Shown here piece by piece: positions 1-10,245 of a DNA stretch of 64,000 nucleotides. Position numbers and translations under genes: made by a program. The notes beneath the pieces were generated by a model, which was not told the DNA's origin, searched no databases, and saw only the letters and a program-made list of their open reading frames with translations. Origin of the DNA: Prochlorococcus sp. AG-409-D14 (GTDB lineage: Bacteria; Cyanobacteriota; Cyanobacteriia; PCC-6307; Cyanobiaceae); the NCBI GenBank assembly GCA_003215895.1, contig QCJR01000001.1, positions 62,001 through 126,000 on the forward strand. The letters run 5' to 3'. The stretch's first letter is position 1, and the number at the start of each line of letters is the position of its first letter.

Positions 1-1474
1 AAGCTATCACATCTCTAATGGAAGGGCTATCGGTCAATAGCATTACAAACCTGTCTATTCCTATTCCTAGGCCTCCTGTGGGTGGCATTCCAACTTCAAG
101 AGCATTAATAAAGTCTTCATCCAAACTTTGAGCCTCGAGGTCACCAGCTTCTTTTTTCGCCTGCTGTAAAAGTAAACGTTCTTTTTGATCAATTGGATCA
201 ATTAATTCACTAAAAGCATTAGCTGTCTCTCTACCAACAATAAAAAGTTCAAACCTTTCAACAAGACCTTTCTTAACCCTATGTTTTCTTGCCAATGGAG
301 AAATCTCTATTGGATAATCCATTACAAATGTAGGTTGAATAAGCTTAGGCTCAACAACTTGTTCAAAAGCTTCATTTAATAGCTTTCCAACGCTATCAGC
401 CTTATCGGGCACCTGAAGCCCCTTTCGAAGCATTTCAGCTCTAATATCATCAGCATGCTCCCCAAATGATTCAAAATCAATTCCAGTGAATTCCTGAACC
501 AATTGATGCATTGTGGCCCTTCTCCAGGGAGGTTTCAAATCTATTTCTTGATCTTGATAATTAATTTTGGTCGATCCACAAATCGTTTTGCAAACTGAAG
601 AAAGTAAATTTTCTGTCAATTCCATCATGTCGAAATAGTCAGCAAACGCCTCATAAATTTCAACAGAAGTAAATTCAGGATTATGCCTAGTACTAATTCC
701 TTCATTTCTAAAAATTCTTCCAAGTTCATAAACCCTTTGAAATCCACCCACCACTAGTCTTTTCAAATGTAATTCTGTTGCAATTCTCAAATACAAAGGC
801 AAATCCAATGTGTTGTGATGAGTTATAAAAGGCCTTGCATCCGCGCCACCGGCTTCTGATTGTAAAACCGGAGTCTCAATTTCAAGAAATTTTTTTTCAT
901 CTAACCATCGTCGAATTGAACTAACTAATAACGCCCTAGTTCTAAAAGTTTTTCTTGACTGAGGATTAACAATTAAATCTAAATATCTTTGTCTATAGCG
1001 TTTTTCTACATCTGCGAGTCCGTGCCATTTATCTGGTAAAGGCTGCAAAGATTTTGACAACATTGACCATTCGAAAACTTTGACAGAAAGTTCACCTCTA
1101 TCTGTTCTCCTTAATATTCCACTAACTCCTATCCAATCACCAGAATCAACAAGAGAGGTTATATTCTCAAAATTATTGTTGGAATTTTCGATATTTTCAT
1201 TCTGATTTAAAGTCGCCTTTTCCAAAAAGAGTTGAATTGTTCCTGTCTCATCGGTAAGAGTGAAAAAAGCAAGTTTTCCCATCACTCTTCTAGAAGTTAC
1301 ACGCCCTGCAATGGATACTTCGTCTTTTTGTTCTTCGCCTTTTGGCAAGTCTTTATATTTTTCCTGCAAAACATTAGCTGAATCAGTAGGGCGAAAATTC
1401 AAACCATACGGACCTTGCCCAAGGCTTTTTAGTACTTTTGCCTTCTCGAGGCGGGTATCTCTTAAGTCAGACAA
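1..1474 (-). CDS. lysS: Lysyl-tRNA synthetase, class II (C-terminal end outside window)
   Basis: Charges tRNA-Lys with lysine in the cytoplasm. Translating the minus strand gives 491 codons without a stop up to the window edge, so the last residues lie outside. The N-terminal OB-fold anticodon-binding region covers about the first 150 codons ([17 protein letters not shown]), followed by the class II catalytic core: motif 2 around [14 protein letters not shown] and motif 3 in [14 protein letters not shown], close to the edge. The start is a TTG at 1472-1474 ([13 protein letters not shown]): an in-frame stop lies two codons upstream and no ATG fits. The rpaB-like regulator lies upstream on the same strand with a gap of about 70 bases. 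Confidence 0.93.
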   Translation of the reverse strand, partial: MSDLRDTRLEKAKVLKSLGQGPYGLNFRPTDSANVLQEKYKDLPKGEEQKDEVSIAGRVTSRRVMGKLAFFTLTDETGTIQLFLEKATLNQNENIENSNNNFENITSLVDSGDWIGVSGILRRTDRGELSVKVFEWSMLSKSLQPLPDKWHGLADVEKRYRQRYLDLIVNPQSRKTFRTRALLVSSIRRWLDEKKFLEIETPVLQSEAGGADARPFITHHNTLDLPLYLRIATELHLKRLVVGGFQRVYELGRIFRNEGISTRHNPEFTSVEIYEAFADYFDMMELTENLLSSVCKTICGSTKINYQDQEIDLKPPWRRATMHQLVQEFTGIDFESFGEHADDIRAEMLRKGLQVPDKADSVGKLLNEAFEQVVEPKLIQPTFVMDYPIEISPLARKHRVKKGLVERFELFIVGRETANAFSELIDPIDQKERLLLQQAKKEAGDLEAQSLDEDFINALEVGMPPTGGLGIGIDRFVMLLTDSPSIRDVIA

Positions 1475-1543
1475 GGCAAATCATACATACGGCAGGGATA
1501 AACGATATCAAATGAAAACCTATCAATATTGAGCTATTAATCT

Positions 1544-2284
1544 TTAACTGGCAATAGCAGTAGGAAATTCTCCCATTCTTTGAGAAGCATAACCAATACC
1601 TCTGACAGTTAGAATCAATTCAGGATTCCTTGGATCTGGCTCAAGCTTGCCTCTTAAACGAGCTACATATACATCCACAACTCTTAAATCTGCGGCTCTT
1701 CTGGGAGGGTAGCCCCAAAGCTGTTCCAAAATTTCTGCACGAGGCACAACACGGCCAGGATCACGAAATAATAATTCCAGCAAGCTAAATTCTGTATATG
1801 TAAGGCCTATTCTTTCTCCTCCTCTACTAACTTGCCTTCTATTAGTGTCTACAACAAGATCGCCAAGTTTCATTACTCCTTGACCTGATGGAACCTCTCT
1901 AGGCTCATCAACAGTAGGAGCTGGTCCAACTCTTCTCAAGATCGTTGCGATTCTAGCTTCTAACTCTTTAGGGCTAAATGGTTTGGCCAGATAATCATCA
2001 GCGCCTAAATCCAAACCTGCAACTCTTTCCGAAATCGCTTCAAGAGCAGTCAAGAATATGATTGGAACGCAAGACTCCGCTCTTATTCTTCGACAAACCG
2101 CAAAGCCATCCATTTTAGGAAGCATGACATCCAGAACAACTAGATCTGGTGCTTCTTTGTGAAAAACCTCGAGTGCTTGTTCTCCATCCTGTGCAGATAA
2201 AACTTGATAACCAGCAAGATTAAGCCTTGTGACCAAGACTTTCAAAACTGCTGGTTCATCATCTACAACCAAAATGCAGGTCAT
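1544..2284 (-). CDS. rpaB: OmpR-family response regulator, RpaB type
   Basis: Two-component regulator of 246 residues. The receiver domain (about 1-120) has the acidic pair D8-D9, phosphoacceptor D52 (VVLDVMLPKMDG), T79 and K101. The OmpR winged-helix DNA-binding domain follows (about 140-235; LTYTEFSLLELL, DVYVARLRGKLE, ILTVRGIGY). The spacing and the ending NPELILTVRGIGYASQR match the cyanobacterial/plastid RpaB (Ycf27) group, which represses or activates high-light and photosynthesis genes. Cys64 (GFAVCRRIR) sits where a redox-sensitive cysteine has been described in Synechococcus RpaB. RpaB rather than RpaA is my call from remembered sequences; older annotations of this locus sometimes say RpaA. 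It sits upstream of lysS on the same strand. Confidence 0.8.
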   Translation of the reverse strand: MTCILVVDDEPAVLKVLVTRLNLAGYQVLSAQDGEQALEVFHKEAPDLVVLDVMLPKMDGFAVCRRIRAESCVPIIFLTALEAISERVAGLDLGADDYLAKPFSPKELEARIATILRRVGPAPTVDEPREVPSGQGVMKLGDLVVDTNRRQVSRGGERIGLTYTEFSLLELLFRDPGRVVPRAEILEQLWGYPPRRAADLRVVDVYVARLRGKLEPDPRNPELILTVRGIGYASQRMGEFPTAIAS

Positions 2285-2464
2285 GAGATTAGCTGTTGCC
2301 TTAGTGACAGGAGCATCGAAATTTTCTGTCGAAATGGCTTCTTGTTATATGAAGATATCATCTTCAAGCCAGGTATTCAAAGCCCTTTGACCAATCTAGA
2401 AGACAAAGTCCCCATTAATAAGTAAGTATATATTCTATTTTTAAAGATTTAAAAAAATTTTTCA

Positions 2465-2965
2465 TTAGTTTCTTTTATAAGCAAAAATAAGCCATGAGCA
2501 GACAAATGGAGCTACTAAGCCAGTAATTATGACTTCGGAAATTAATACATAAATTGACCAAGAATGAAACCAATTATTTCTTAAAACGCTATATATAATA
2601 ATTTTTTGAACCCAAATAGAAAAGCCCACAAAAGCAGTTCCAAAGATAGCCATCAAACCAATGTTCAGAAATAATTCAATTTTTTTATTGTGCAGTCCAT
2701 ATGTACTCCAAACTAGAGATAAAAGAAATAAAGATGGAATATATGAAACATCACTAATTGTAAAAGAATCTATAAAGATTCCTAATAAAATTGAAGCCAT
2801 CATAGCCTTCCAAGGACTATTCTTAAGTGAAAATGGCAACAATAAAATAACAGGCCAGCATGGAGTTATTCCATTTATTTTAAGCCAATCAGGAGATGTG
2901 ATTATGCAAGCTTGTAAACAAATTATAGTAAAAAAAATTAATAAATTATTATTATTTTTTGGCAT
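2465..2965 (-). CDS. mreD: Rod-shape determining protein MreD
   Basis: Small hydrophobic inner-membrane protein of 166 residues with about five predicted membrane segments and few polar loops. It is the membrane partner of MreC and MreB in the cell-elongation complex that guides lateral peptidoglycan synthesis. Sequence signal alone is weak, as usual for MreD; the call rests on topology, size and its position as third gene after mreB and mreC. The start overlaps the end of mreC by 14 bases, so translation is probably coupled. Confidence 0.82.
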   Translation of the reverse strand: MPKNNNNLLIFFTIICLQACIITSPDWLKINGITPCWPVILLLPFSLKNSPWKAMMASILLGIFIDSFTISDVSYIPSLFLLSLVWSTYGLHNKKIELFLNIGLMAIFGTAFVGFSIWVQKIIIYSVLRNNWFHSWSIYVLISEVIITGLVAPFVCSWLIFAYKRN

Positions 2966-3707
2966 TATCTTTCAAGATTTGAACCCAATCTATTGCCTCA
3001 GGTGATGCAGTTAATTGCACAATTGCATAAGGTGAAGGCAAAGCTTTTTCTTCAACAAACTGAACAATTCCAATTGTTAAATTCGGGGGTAGTAAAGTAC
3101 TCGCTGGAGATGTAGTAACAGCATCTCCAACTTTAGCTATAGTATTTTTATTTAAGAAAATTAGTTTTGGTCTATTAGTACCCATCCCAGTCAAAATTCC
3201 ATGGTGCTTAGTTCGATCAATCCAAGCACCTATCTGATGTCCAGGGTCTGTCAATAATCTAACTCTTGAAGTAAGTGGAGTTGTGCTATCAATCAGGCCA
3301 ATTAGGCCCCCAGGTCCAATTACTGTTTGTCCTTTCAAAACACCATCTTTATAGCCTTTATTAATTTCTAGCTGTTTCCACCAATTCCTTGAGGATCTAG
3401 ATATAACAGCAGCTGAAATTCTTTGATCAGAATTAAACTCTTTCAAAGAAAGTGCTTTTCTTAATCGGGTATTATCCTGTTCAAGCAATTTTAATCGAAT
3501 ATTTTTTTCAATATTTTCTCCTTCCTTAATCCATTCTTTTTGAGCAGTCCCAGGGAGTATTGGTTTTAACAAAATAGAGTAAAAATCTAAATATGCTGCT
3601 CCTTTTGTCCAACGAATCCCGAATAACAAAGCACACACTAAAAATAGTACCCAAAATCTACTTTTCCAAAGCAAATGAACCCCTATCTTCCTTCGGGTTT
3701 TAATCAT
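2952..3707 (-). CDS. mreC: Rod-shape determining protein MreC
   Basis: Bitopic elongation-complex protein of 251 residues. A basic cytoplasmic start (MIKTRRKIG) precedes one membrane segment (about 16-34), then a coiled-coil stretch (about 60-85) and the two-barrel periplasmic domain with the family motifs GLIGLIDSTTPLTSRVRLLTD and DAVTTSPASTLLPPNLTIG. MreC links the cytoplasmic MreB filament to periplasmic wall enzymes. It follows mreB after 3 bases and overlaps mreD, giving a standard mreBCD operon read on the minus strand. Confidence 0.93.
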   Translation of the reverse strand: MIKTRRKIGVHLLWKSRFWVLFLVCALLFGIRWTKGAAYLDFYSILLKPILPGTAQKEWIKEGENIEKNIRLKLLEQDNTRLRKALSLKEFNSDQRISAAVISRSSRNWWKQLEINKGYKDGVLKGQTVIGPGGLIGLIDSTTPLTSRVRLLTDPGHQIGAWIDRTKHHGILTGMGTNRPKLIFLNKNTIAKVGDAVTTSPASTLLPPNLTIGIVQFVEEKALPSPYAIVQLTASPEAIDWVQILKDNAKK

Positions 3708-3710
3708 TGT

Positions 3711-4772
3711 TCAATCTCTAATTACATTTCTGGCGAAATCAGGCGTATCTAAAACTCTTCGCATTTTTTTAAAATCATCTAAAACTAGACCACAGCCATT
3801 TACAACGCACAACAATGGATCCTCAGCTACGTGAGTGAAAATTCCTGTTTCATGACTTAACAGATCACTAATGCCTCTAACCAATGCTCCCCCTCCTGCC
3901 AGCATTATCCCCCTATCAACAATATCTGCAGCCAGTTCGGGTGGGGTTCTCTCTAGAGTCCTCTTTACAGCATCAACAATCTTATTCAAAGGCTCTGCCA
4001 TAGCTTCCCGTAAATCTCCTCCTTTCAAATTAATTGAACGGGGCAAACCAGATAGTAAATGCAATCCCCTGACATCTATTGATTGGAGGTCAAATTCATT
4101 GGATGGAAATGCTGATCCAATTTTAATTTTTATCTCTTCAGCTGTTCTTTCACCAACTACTAAGTTATGTACTTTTTTCAAATAAGTCGCGATGGAGTCA
4201 TTAATTTCATCACCCGCAACCCTTACAGATTCACTTAAAACAGTTCCGCCAAGACTTAAAACTGCTACTTCAGTAGTACCACCGCCAATATCAACGATCA
4301 TTGTTCCAATAGGCTCTGTGACTGGCAAAGATGCTCCAATTGCTGCAGCTACAGGTTCATCAATTAAATGCACCTCTCTAGCTCCCGCAAGACCAGCCTC
4401 ACGAACTGCCCGTCTCTCGACACCAGTCACGCCACTAGGAATACCCACAACTAGTCTTGGCGCAATGATTCCTCTACCCTCATTGCATTTTTGAATAAAT
4501 GTCTTAAGCATTTGTTCAGCAGCATCAAAGTCCGCTATTACACCATCCCTAAGCGGCCTAACAGCGCGAATATTTCCTGGCGTTCGCCCTAACATTAACT
4601 TCGCATCATCGCCTACAGCGAGAGGAACTCCTTCTTCTAAATCCATTGCTACAACTGATGGTTCTTGCAATACGATTCCCTTACCAGAAACATAAATCAA
4701 GGTATTTGCTGTACCTAAATCAATCCCTATATCGCGGGAGAATTTGAAACGGTTAAAAAACACGGATTTCAA
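3711..4772 (-). CDS. mreB: Actin-like cell-shape protein MreB
   Basis: ATP-dependent bacterial actin of 353 residues that forms membrane-associated filaments and positions wall synthesis. Actin-fold motifs are intact: phosphate-1 loop DIGIDLGTANTLIY (about 15-28), phosphate-2 IVDIGGGTTEVAVLS (about 159-173), and the adenosine motif IMLAGGGALVRGI (about 289-301). MreB residues VGIPSGVTGVERRAV are also present. It is the first gene of mreBCD; the 73-base gap to the divergent ssb gene should hold promoters for both. Length is normal for cyanobacteria. Confidence 0.97.
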   Translation of the reverse strand: MKSVFFNRFKFSRDIGIDLGTANTLIYVSGKGIVLQEPSVVAMDLEEGVPLAVGDDAKLMLGRTPGNIRAVRPLRDGVIADFDAAEQMLKTFIQKCNEGRGIIAPRLVVGIPSGVTGVERRAVREAGLAGAREVHLIDEPVAAAIGASLPVTEPIGTMIVDIGGGTTEVAVLSLGGTVLSESVRVAGDEINDSIATYLKKVHNLVVGERTAEEIKIKIGSAFPSNEFDLQSIDVRGLHLLSGLPRSINLKGGDLREAMAEPLNKIVDAVKRTLERTPPELAADIVDRGIMLAGGGALVRGISDLLSHETGIFTHVAEDPLLCVVNGCGLVLDDFKKMRRVLDTPDFARNVIRD

Positions 4773-4845
4773 TCATTTGAGTCATCATAAAGAGAGTTGA
4801 ACTAAGATAAATATATTATTTAGCAACCAGTAAACAGAGGAATTA

Positions 4846-5238
4846 ATGATGGCAATAAATTCAGTCACTCTTGTTGGAAGAGCAGGAAGAGATCCTGAAG
4901 TTAGATATTTTGAATCCGGTACTGTAGTAGCAAATCTAACAATGGCTGTAAATAGACGTAATCGAAACGATGAGCCAGATTGGTTCAATTTAGAAATCTG
5001 GGGTAAACAAGCCCAAGTTGCCGCTGATTATGTAAAAAAAGGGTCTCTGATCGGTATTACTGGTAGCTTCAAACTAGATAGTTGGAAAGATCGTAATACT
5101 GGAGAGGATAGAAATAAACCAGTTGTTAGAGTTGATCGTCTTGAATTATTAGGATCAAAAAGAGATTCAGAAAATAATAATTACCAAAACAACAATTCAT
5201 TCAATCAGCCGACGAGTAATGACGAAATTCCATTTTAA
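4846..5238 (+). CDS. ssb: Single-stranded DNA-binding protein
   Basis: Homotetrameric protein of 130 residues that coats single-stranded DNA in replication, recombination and repair. The OB-fold covers about 1-105 (NSVTLVGRAGRDPEVRY, WFNLEIWGKQA, LIGITGSFKLD). A short Asn-rich linker leads to the conserved acidic tip DEIPF, which recruits partner proteins. A GAGG sequence lies 6 bases before two adjacent ATG codons at 4846 and 4849; either could be used. Divergent from mreB. Confidence 0.95.
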   Translation: MMAINSVTLVGRAGRDPEVRYFESGTVVANLTMAVNRRNRNDEPDWFNLEIWGKQAQVAADYVKKGSLIGITGSFKLDSWKDRNTGEDRNKPVVRVDRLELLGSKRDSENNNYQNNNSFNQPTSNDEIPF

Positions 5239-5249
5239 GAATATCTTTT

Positions 5250-5906
5250 TTAATTGTTAATTAGTTTACGGAGAGTTTTATAAATTAAAGTTATTAAAGA
5301 TCCAGATATAATTATAATTATAATTGTCTTAAAGAAACTTGAAAAAGGACTAATCCACATCTCAATATTTGCATAATTATCGCCTAAATAAAAACCTGTA
5401 ATTGTTAGAAACAAGGTCCAAATGAGGCTTCCTGCAGTGGTCCAAATTAGAAATGGAATCATGGGCATCAACTCAACCCCTGCAGGCACTGAAATTAAAG
5501 TACGAATTCCAGGAACTAATCTTCCCCAAAAGACTAAAGATACCCCATACCTATTGAACCATTTACGACTTCGAGCAAGTTCCTGAGGATTAATTCCAAT
5601 CCAACGACCATTCTTCTCAAGCCATTGCTCAAGTCTTTCTTCATTGACTAATCTGCCAATTCCGTACCAAGGCAAAGCACCAAAAACAGTTCCTATTAAA
5701 CCTGCTAACACAACTGGTAAAAAATCTAATTGACCTTGAGAAACATAAAAGCCACCAAGAGGCATAATCAACTCGGAAGGAATTGGAGGAATTAAATTTT
5801 CCAAAAACATTGCAAGTAATATGGCCCCATAACCAATCCACTGGTTAGTCTCAACTGCATTTCCTATTAATACTGGTAAAGAAGATATAAATTCAGATAT
5901 TTCCAT
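5250..5906 (-). CDS. DedA-family membrane protein
   Basis: Inner-membrane protein of 218 residues with the DedA/SNARE-associated core: an N-terminal re-entrant region with ENLIPPIPSELIMPLGG, then FWGRLVPGIRTLISVPAG and several membrane helices. DedA proteins act as phospholipid (undecaprenyl-phosphate or phosphatidylethanolamine) flippases and affect envelope stability; the substrate here is unknown. The Glu near PPIPSE and the Arg residues in GRLVPGIRT are the residues found essential in other members. The 3-prime end faces ssb with an 11-base gap. Confidence 0.9.
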   Translation of the reverse strand: MEISEFISSLPVLIGNAVETNQWIGYGAILLAMFLENLIPPIPSELIMPLGGFYVSQGQLDFLPVVLAGLIGTVFGALPWYGIGRLVNEERLEQWLEKNGRWIGINPQELARSRKWFNRYGVSLVFWGRLVPGIRTLISVPAGVELMPMIPFLIWTTAGSLIWTLFLTITGFYLGDNYANIEMWISPFSSFFKTIIIIIISGSLITLIYKTLRKLINN

Positions 5907-5930
5907 ATGGTTTAAATTGTATAAAGAAAA

Positions 5931-7364
5931 TTAATAACGATATTGATCTGTCTTGTAGGGGCCTTCAATTGGAACATTAATATATTCAGCTTGTTCTGCT
6001 GTTAACTTTGTTAACTTTGCTCCAATCTTATCTAAATGAAGAATAGCCACCATTTCATCTAAATGTTTTGGCAAAACATAAACTTTATTTAAATATTTAA
6101 CTCCATATTTGAATAATTCAATTTGAGCTAATACTTGATTGGTAAAAGAATTGCTCATAACAAAACTTGGATGGCCGGTAGCGCATCCAAGATTGACTAA
6201 TCTTCCCTCCGCTAAAAGAATTATTTTGTTTCCACTTGGTAAAGTTATATGGTCAACTTGAGGTTTAATATTTTCCCATTCATAAGATTTTAATGAGGAA
6301 ACCTCTATTTCATTATCAAAATGGCCGATATTACAAACTATCGATTCATTCTTCATCCTGATCAAATGCTCATGACGAATAACTTGAAAATTTCCAGTGG
6401 CGGTAACAAAAATATCTACATTTTCAACCACTTCATCTAGTCTAACTACTCTAAAACCCTCCATTGCGGCTTGAAGGGCACATATTGGATCTATCTCAGA
6501 AATCATCACTGAAGCGCCTAAACCCCTTAAAGACTGAGCAGAACCTTTACCAACATCTCCATAGCCCATAACAAGCGCTACCTTGCCCGCAACCATTACA
6601 TCTGTAGCTCTTTTGATGCCATCTACCAAGGATTCTCTGCAACCATAAAGATTGTCAAACTTACTTTTAGTAACAGAATCATTTACGTTAATTGCTGGGA
6701 ATACAAGTTCTCCACTTTTTTCCATTTGGTAAAGACGAGCTACACCAGTTGTTGTCTCCTCAGTAACTCCTTTTAAAAAAGATTTAGCTGTTGAATAAAA
6801 ATTTGGATCTTGCGAAAGTTTCTTCTTGATGGACGCAAATAATGCAATTTCCTCTTCATTAGTGGGATTATCAAGAACTGAAATATCTTCTTCAGCTTTG
6901 CTCCCCAAAACAATCAATCCTGTCGCATCACCACCATCATCAAGAATCATATTTGCTGATTCACCGTCTCCCCATTCAAAAATTTTGTGCGTATACTCCC
7001 AATATTCATCTAATGTTTCACCCTTCTTAGCAAAAACAGGGACTCCTGAATTCGCAATAGCTGCAGCAGCATGATCTTGTGTAGAAAAAATATTACATGA
7101 AGCCCATCTAACTTTTGCACCAAGTGCAACAAGGGTCTCAATAAGAACTCCTGTTTGGATAGTCATATGGAGACTACCTGCTATGTAAGCCCCTTTCAAT
7201 GGTTGTTCGGGTCCATATTTTTTTCTAAGTGCCATTAAACCAGGCATTTCTGTTTCAGCGATCAAAAGTTCTTTTCGACCAAATTCTGCTTCGTTTATAT
7301 CTTTAACTACGTAATCAGGATTCTTCTCAATACTGTTGAGATTTGACTTGGTTGCTGCGAACAT
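5931..7364 (-). CDS. ahcY: S-adenosyl-L-homocysteine hydrolase
   Basis: Splits S-adenosylhomocysteine into adenosine and homocysteine, clearing the inhibitory product of SAM-dependent methylation. The 477-residue length is that of the long bacterial and plant form. Visible motifs: [15 protein letters not shown] near the substrate site, [15 protein letters not shown], the Rossmann NAD loop [16 protein letters not shown] (about 266-281), [11 protein letters not shown] and the C-terminal KTDQYRY with the Lys/Tyr that reach the neighbouring subunit's NAD. The start at 7364 fits the family N-terminus. It is divergent from tsaE with almost no space between the starts. Confidence 0.97.
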   Translation of the reverse strand: MFAATKSNLNSIEKNPDYVVKDINEAEFGRKELLIAETEMPGLMALRKKYGPEQPLKGAYIAGSLHMTIQTGVLIETLVALGAKVRWASCNIFSTQDHAAAAIANSGVPVFAKKGETLDEYWEYTHKIFEWGDGESANMILDDGGDATGLIVLGSKAEEDISVLDNPTNEEEIALFASIKKKLSQDPNFYSTAKSFLKGVTEETTTGVARLYQMEKSGELVFPAINVNDSVTKSKFDNLYGCRESLVDGIKRATDVMVAGKVALVMGYGDVGKGSAQSLRGLGASVMISEIDPICALQAAMEGFRVVRLDEVVENVDIFVTATGNFQVIRHEHLIRMKNESIVCNIGHFDNEIEVSSLKSYEWENIKPQVDHITLPSGNKIILLAEGRLVNLGCATGHPSFVMSNSFTNQVLAQIELFKYGVKYLNKVYVLPKHLDEMVAILHLDKIGAKLTKLTAEQAEYINVPIEGPYKTDQYRY

Positions 7365-7367
7365 AAA

Positions 7368-7913
7368 TTGAACTCTCTATGGGAGATTGTGGAAAAAGAT
7401 ACTGAAAAACAATTCGAGGTTTTTAATTCATCTGCTCAGCAGACTCATAATTTCTGCTGGACTCTAGAAAAACCTGAATCTACGATGTCATTAGGTTCAA
7501 CATTAACAAAAAAATTTCCAGATCTAAGCATTCTCCTTTTATATGGGCCTCTTGGAGCAGGAAAGACCACATTAGTTAAAGGAATTGCAAAAAGTCTAAA
7601 AATTCAAGAGCCCATAACTTCGCCAACTTTTCCTTTATCCCAACATTATCCTTGTGGATACCGTCCATTGGTTCATCTTGATCTTTATAGAATTGATGAA
7701 CCAAATGCGGCAAACGAATTTTTTTTACAAGAAGAAGAAGAATCTATATGCATGGGTGCATTAATGGTTGTTGAATGGCCAGAGAGGTTATCTCTTAAAA
7801 TGACTGATGCCTGGAGAGGAAAATTGGAATATTCCATAGAAAATCAATCCCGTTTTTTTCAGCTGATTCCTCCTTTAGATAAAGCCAATAAATTATCAAT
7901 ATCCTCAAGATAA
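7368..7913 (+). CDS. tsaE: tRNA threonylcarbamoyladenosine ATPase TsaE
   Basis: ATPase partner of TsaB/TsaD in making the t6A modification of ANN-decoding tRNAs. It has a P-loop ([15 protein letters not shown], about 60-74), the [10 protein letters not shown] switch segment and the HLDLYRI motif of the family. The ATG at 7368 gives 181 residues but leaves only 3 bases to the divergent ahcY start; a GTG at 7389 in the same frame is a plausible true start, still keeping the [11 protein letters not shown] strand. The 3-prime end overlaps the convergent kinase gene by 55 bases, so its last about 18 residues (after FFQLIPP) may be poorly conserved. Confidence 0.88.
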   Translation: MNSLWEIVEKDTEKQFEVFNSSAQQTHNFCWTLEKPESTMSLGSTLTKKFPDLSILLLYGPLGAGKTTLVKGIAKSLKIQEPITSPTFPLSQHYPCGYRPLVHLDLYRIDEPNAANEFFLQEEEESICMGALMVVEWPERLSLKMTDAWRGKLEYSIENQSRFFQLIPPLDKANKLSISSR

Positions 7914-8875
7914 GGTTGAGCCTCTATGGCGCCTACACCCTTGCAAACATGAGAACCGCATGCAATTCCAAATTGAATAATTTCTTCAGCCATTTGTTGG
8001 CTTATTTGATCAAGCTCAACAGATGTGAGTTTATAAATTAATCCTGCTGTGAATGCATCACCAGCTCCAGTCGTATCGACCACTGACGAGGGGGTAATCG
8101 CAAATGATTGGCCAGTATGATTATTGAGTCTCCATGAAATGGGATTTGATCCATCAGTAACAACAACAGATGGTCTATGAGCGATAGATGAAGAAATTTC
8201 TGTTGGATCAGAAGTGTTAAAAAAACATTGAGCCTCTTCTTTTGCGAGTTTTATTAATGAAACGTTTTTTATTATTGAAAATATTTGATTTTTTTCTTTC
8301 ATAGAGGGCTCTAATACTGTTGAAACATGGTTTCGCCAAAAAGTTGGGCGCCAATTAAGATCCAATGCAATCTTTATTCGTGCATGCAAAGCTTTTTCAA
8401 TACACCACAACAAGGCTCCTGATGATATTTCTGAAGCCAGAGGAATCGTTCCCGCAACCAACCATTGCGCCTTTTCTGCAACCAATGGCCAGTCTTTAAT
8501 AACTTGTTCTCGTGATATAGCTTGATCGGCAAATCCAAAGCCTTTATCTCCCTCAAATCCTTCAAAAAATCTTTCTCCATCAGCGTCTCTGCGAACCAAT
8601 ACAACTCTTGTAGGACGAAGGATATCCTGCTGTAATCCAGAGGTATTAATTCCTCTCTGAATAAATAGATTCTTCAAATTTTTCCCAAAAGCATCATTTC
8701 CTAAAGAGCCAATAAAAGAAACATTCGCTCCAAGACGACTTAATGCACAAGCGACATTAGCTGGAGCACCACCAAAACAATCTGATACTGGAATATCAGA
8801 AGAAGGATCTCCACCTTTAGGGCCAAGTCGATCTATCAAAGCCTCTCCAATCGCAATAACACTGCCATCAGTCAT
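7859..8875 (-). CDS. PfkB-family carbohydrate kinase (fructokinase-like)
   Basis: Ribokinase-fold sugar kinase of 338 residues. The first signature (GGAPANVACALSRLG, about 35-49) and the second, with the anion hole and catalytic Asp (DTTGAGDAFTAGLIY, about 268-282), are complete. The DCFGGAPANVA segment is typical of bacterial fructokinases, so ATP-dependent phosphorylation of fructose or a related sugar is likely; specificity cannot be read with certainty. It lies 37 bases downstream of mutY on the same strand and may be co-transcribed. It converges on and overlaps tsaE. Confidence 0.87.
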   Translation of the reverse strand: MTDGSVIAIGEALIDRLGPKGGDPSSDIPVSDCFGGAPANVACALSRLGANVSFIGSLGNDAFGKNLKNLFIQRGINTSGLQQDILRPTRVVLVRRDADGERFFEGFEGDKGFGFADQAISREQVIKDWPLVAEKAQWLVAGTIPLASEISSGALLWCIEKALHARIKIALDLNWRPTFWRNHVSTVLEPSMKEKNQIFSIIKNVSLIKLAKEEAQCFFNTSDPTEISSSIAHRPSVVVTDGSNPISWRLNNHTGQSFAITPSSVVDTTGAGDAFTAGLIYKLTSVELDQISQQMAEEIIQFGIACGSHVCKGVGAIEAQPYLEDIDNLLALSKGGIS

Positions 8876-8912
8876 GTCTTAGTGAATTATCAATAAAGCT
8901 ATTATTAGCGAT

Positions 8913-10070
8913 TTAAGGTTTATTATTTCCGATAAAACAATGTTTATGTAATTCAGAAATAATTTTAGTGTTAGCAGCTGGAAAAGGAAAATCTAAAAGT
9001 TTATCCGGATACACCCAAAGTAATTTTTGACTAGCCAAAGGTTTTGGCTCACCTGATATCCATTCACAAATATGAACAGTAAAATAAAGCTTCTTGTGGG
9101 TATATGAGTGTTCAAAAGATAAAAGCTTTTCTCCAACTTTTACAACAATTCCAAGTTCCTCTTTTAATTCTCGCTCGATAGTTTTTTCAATAGATTCATC
9201 GGAGGTTTTTTTCCCTCCTGGAAATTCCCACATTCCACCCATACTTGAGCTTTCCAATCGCTTGTCTATAAGCAATTCACCTTTGTCATTAAAAACAAGC
9301 CCAATGCCTATTTCTTGAATAGGTTTTATTTTATTCATTTTTTTTTCGGGAAAATCATCAGGATCGTACTTTCTATAAGCAACACAACAATTTTTTAGTG
9401 GACAACAAGAACAATTTGGTTTTTGGGGAGTACAAATAGTTGCACCTAAGTCCATCAAAGCTTGATTAAAATCTCTTGGCCGTACCGTTGAAATCAATAA
9501 AGAGCTAAATTCCCACAATTTTTTTTCATCTTTAGTGGAATGTCTTTTATTGGCAAGCAATCTAGAAAAAATTCTTTTTACATTTCCATCCAAGATTGGG
9601 GCAGGCAAATCAAAGGCAGATGAGATAATACTACCTGCAGTACTTCTACCTATACCAGGAAGAGACATCCACAGATCTATCTCTTTAGGCCAAGAAGATG
9701 GATCTTGATCACTATTCTTACCAAGAAATTCAAGTAATACTCGAGAGGACTGATGTATTCGATTCGCGCGTGAATAATAGCCAAGACCTTGCCATAGCAA
9801 AAGAACATTCTCTAGATCAGCCTCGGATAAAGAAGTCAAAGTAGGAAAGGCATTCATCCATTTTTTCCAGTAAGGGATAACGACCTTCAACTGAGTCTGC
9901 TGAAGCATTACCTCTGCAATCCAAATTTCATAAGGAGATATACTTTCACCTAATTGAGGTATGGAACCATCTTTCTTTAATTTCCAAGGTATCCAGTATC
10001 TACCATTTATTCTGAACCATTCCAGAAGTGGATTTTGAATATTTTGAGGAGAATCAATAATACCCATCAA
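8913..10070 (-). CDS. mutY: A/G-specific adenine DNA glycosylase MutY with NUDIX-like domain
   Basis: Removes adenine mispaired with 8-oxoguanine. The helix-hairpin-helix glycosylase domain (about 1-230) has EVMLQQTQ, LPGIGRSTAGSI followed by the catalytic Asp in PAPILDGNVKRI. The iron-sulfur cluster motif C-x6-C-x2-C-x5-C is intact (CTPQKPNC, then SC, then CVAYRK). The C-terminal domain (about 250-385) resembles MutT and even keeps a NUDIX box pattern (GGKKTSDESIEKTIERELK followed by EELG); in MutY this domain reads 8-oxoG. Whether it keeps hydrolase activity is unknown. Total 385 residues is typical. Confidence 0.93.
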   Translation of the reverse strand: MMGIIDSPQNIQNPLLEWFRINGRYWIPWKLKKDGSIPQLGESISPYEIWIAEVMLQQTQLKVVIPYWKKWMNAFPTLTSLSEADLENVLLLWQGLGYYSRANRIHQSSRVLLEFLGKNSDQDPSSWPKEIDLWMSLPGIGRSTAGSIISSAFDLPAPILDGNVKRIFSRLLANKRHSTKDEKKLWEFSSLLISTVRPRDFNQALMDLGATICTPQKPNCSCCPLKNCCVAYRKYDPDDFPEKKMNKIKPIQEIGIGLVFNDKGELLIDKRLESSSMGGMWEFPGGKKTSDESIEKTIERELKEELGIVVKVGEKLLSFEHSYTHKKLYFTVHICEWISGEPKPLASQKLLWVYPDKLLDFPFPAANTKIISELHKHCFIGNNKP

Positions 10071-10245
10071 AATAAATCAAAATTAAAAAAATTATTTTTT
10101 AATCATATCAATATTTTAATAATCTTACTGACACAAATTAATACTTTTTTAATAAATAATACATCGAATAATATGAATAAAAATTTATTTACTTTACTAA
10201 AGAGAACTCTTTAAGTAAAAATAATTTATATTCTTCTTATATATT

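Noticed and set aside
1544-2284. Assignment of the response regulator as RpaA, the circadian output regulator
   Set aside because: The receiver and C-terminal sequence (DVMLPKMDGFAVC, NPELILTVRGIGY) fit the RpaB/Ycf27 group better than my memory of RpaA; not fully certain without alignment.
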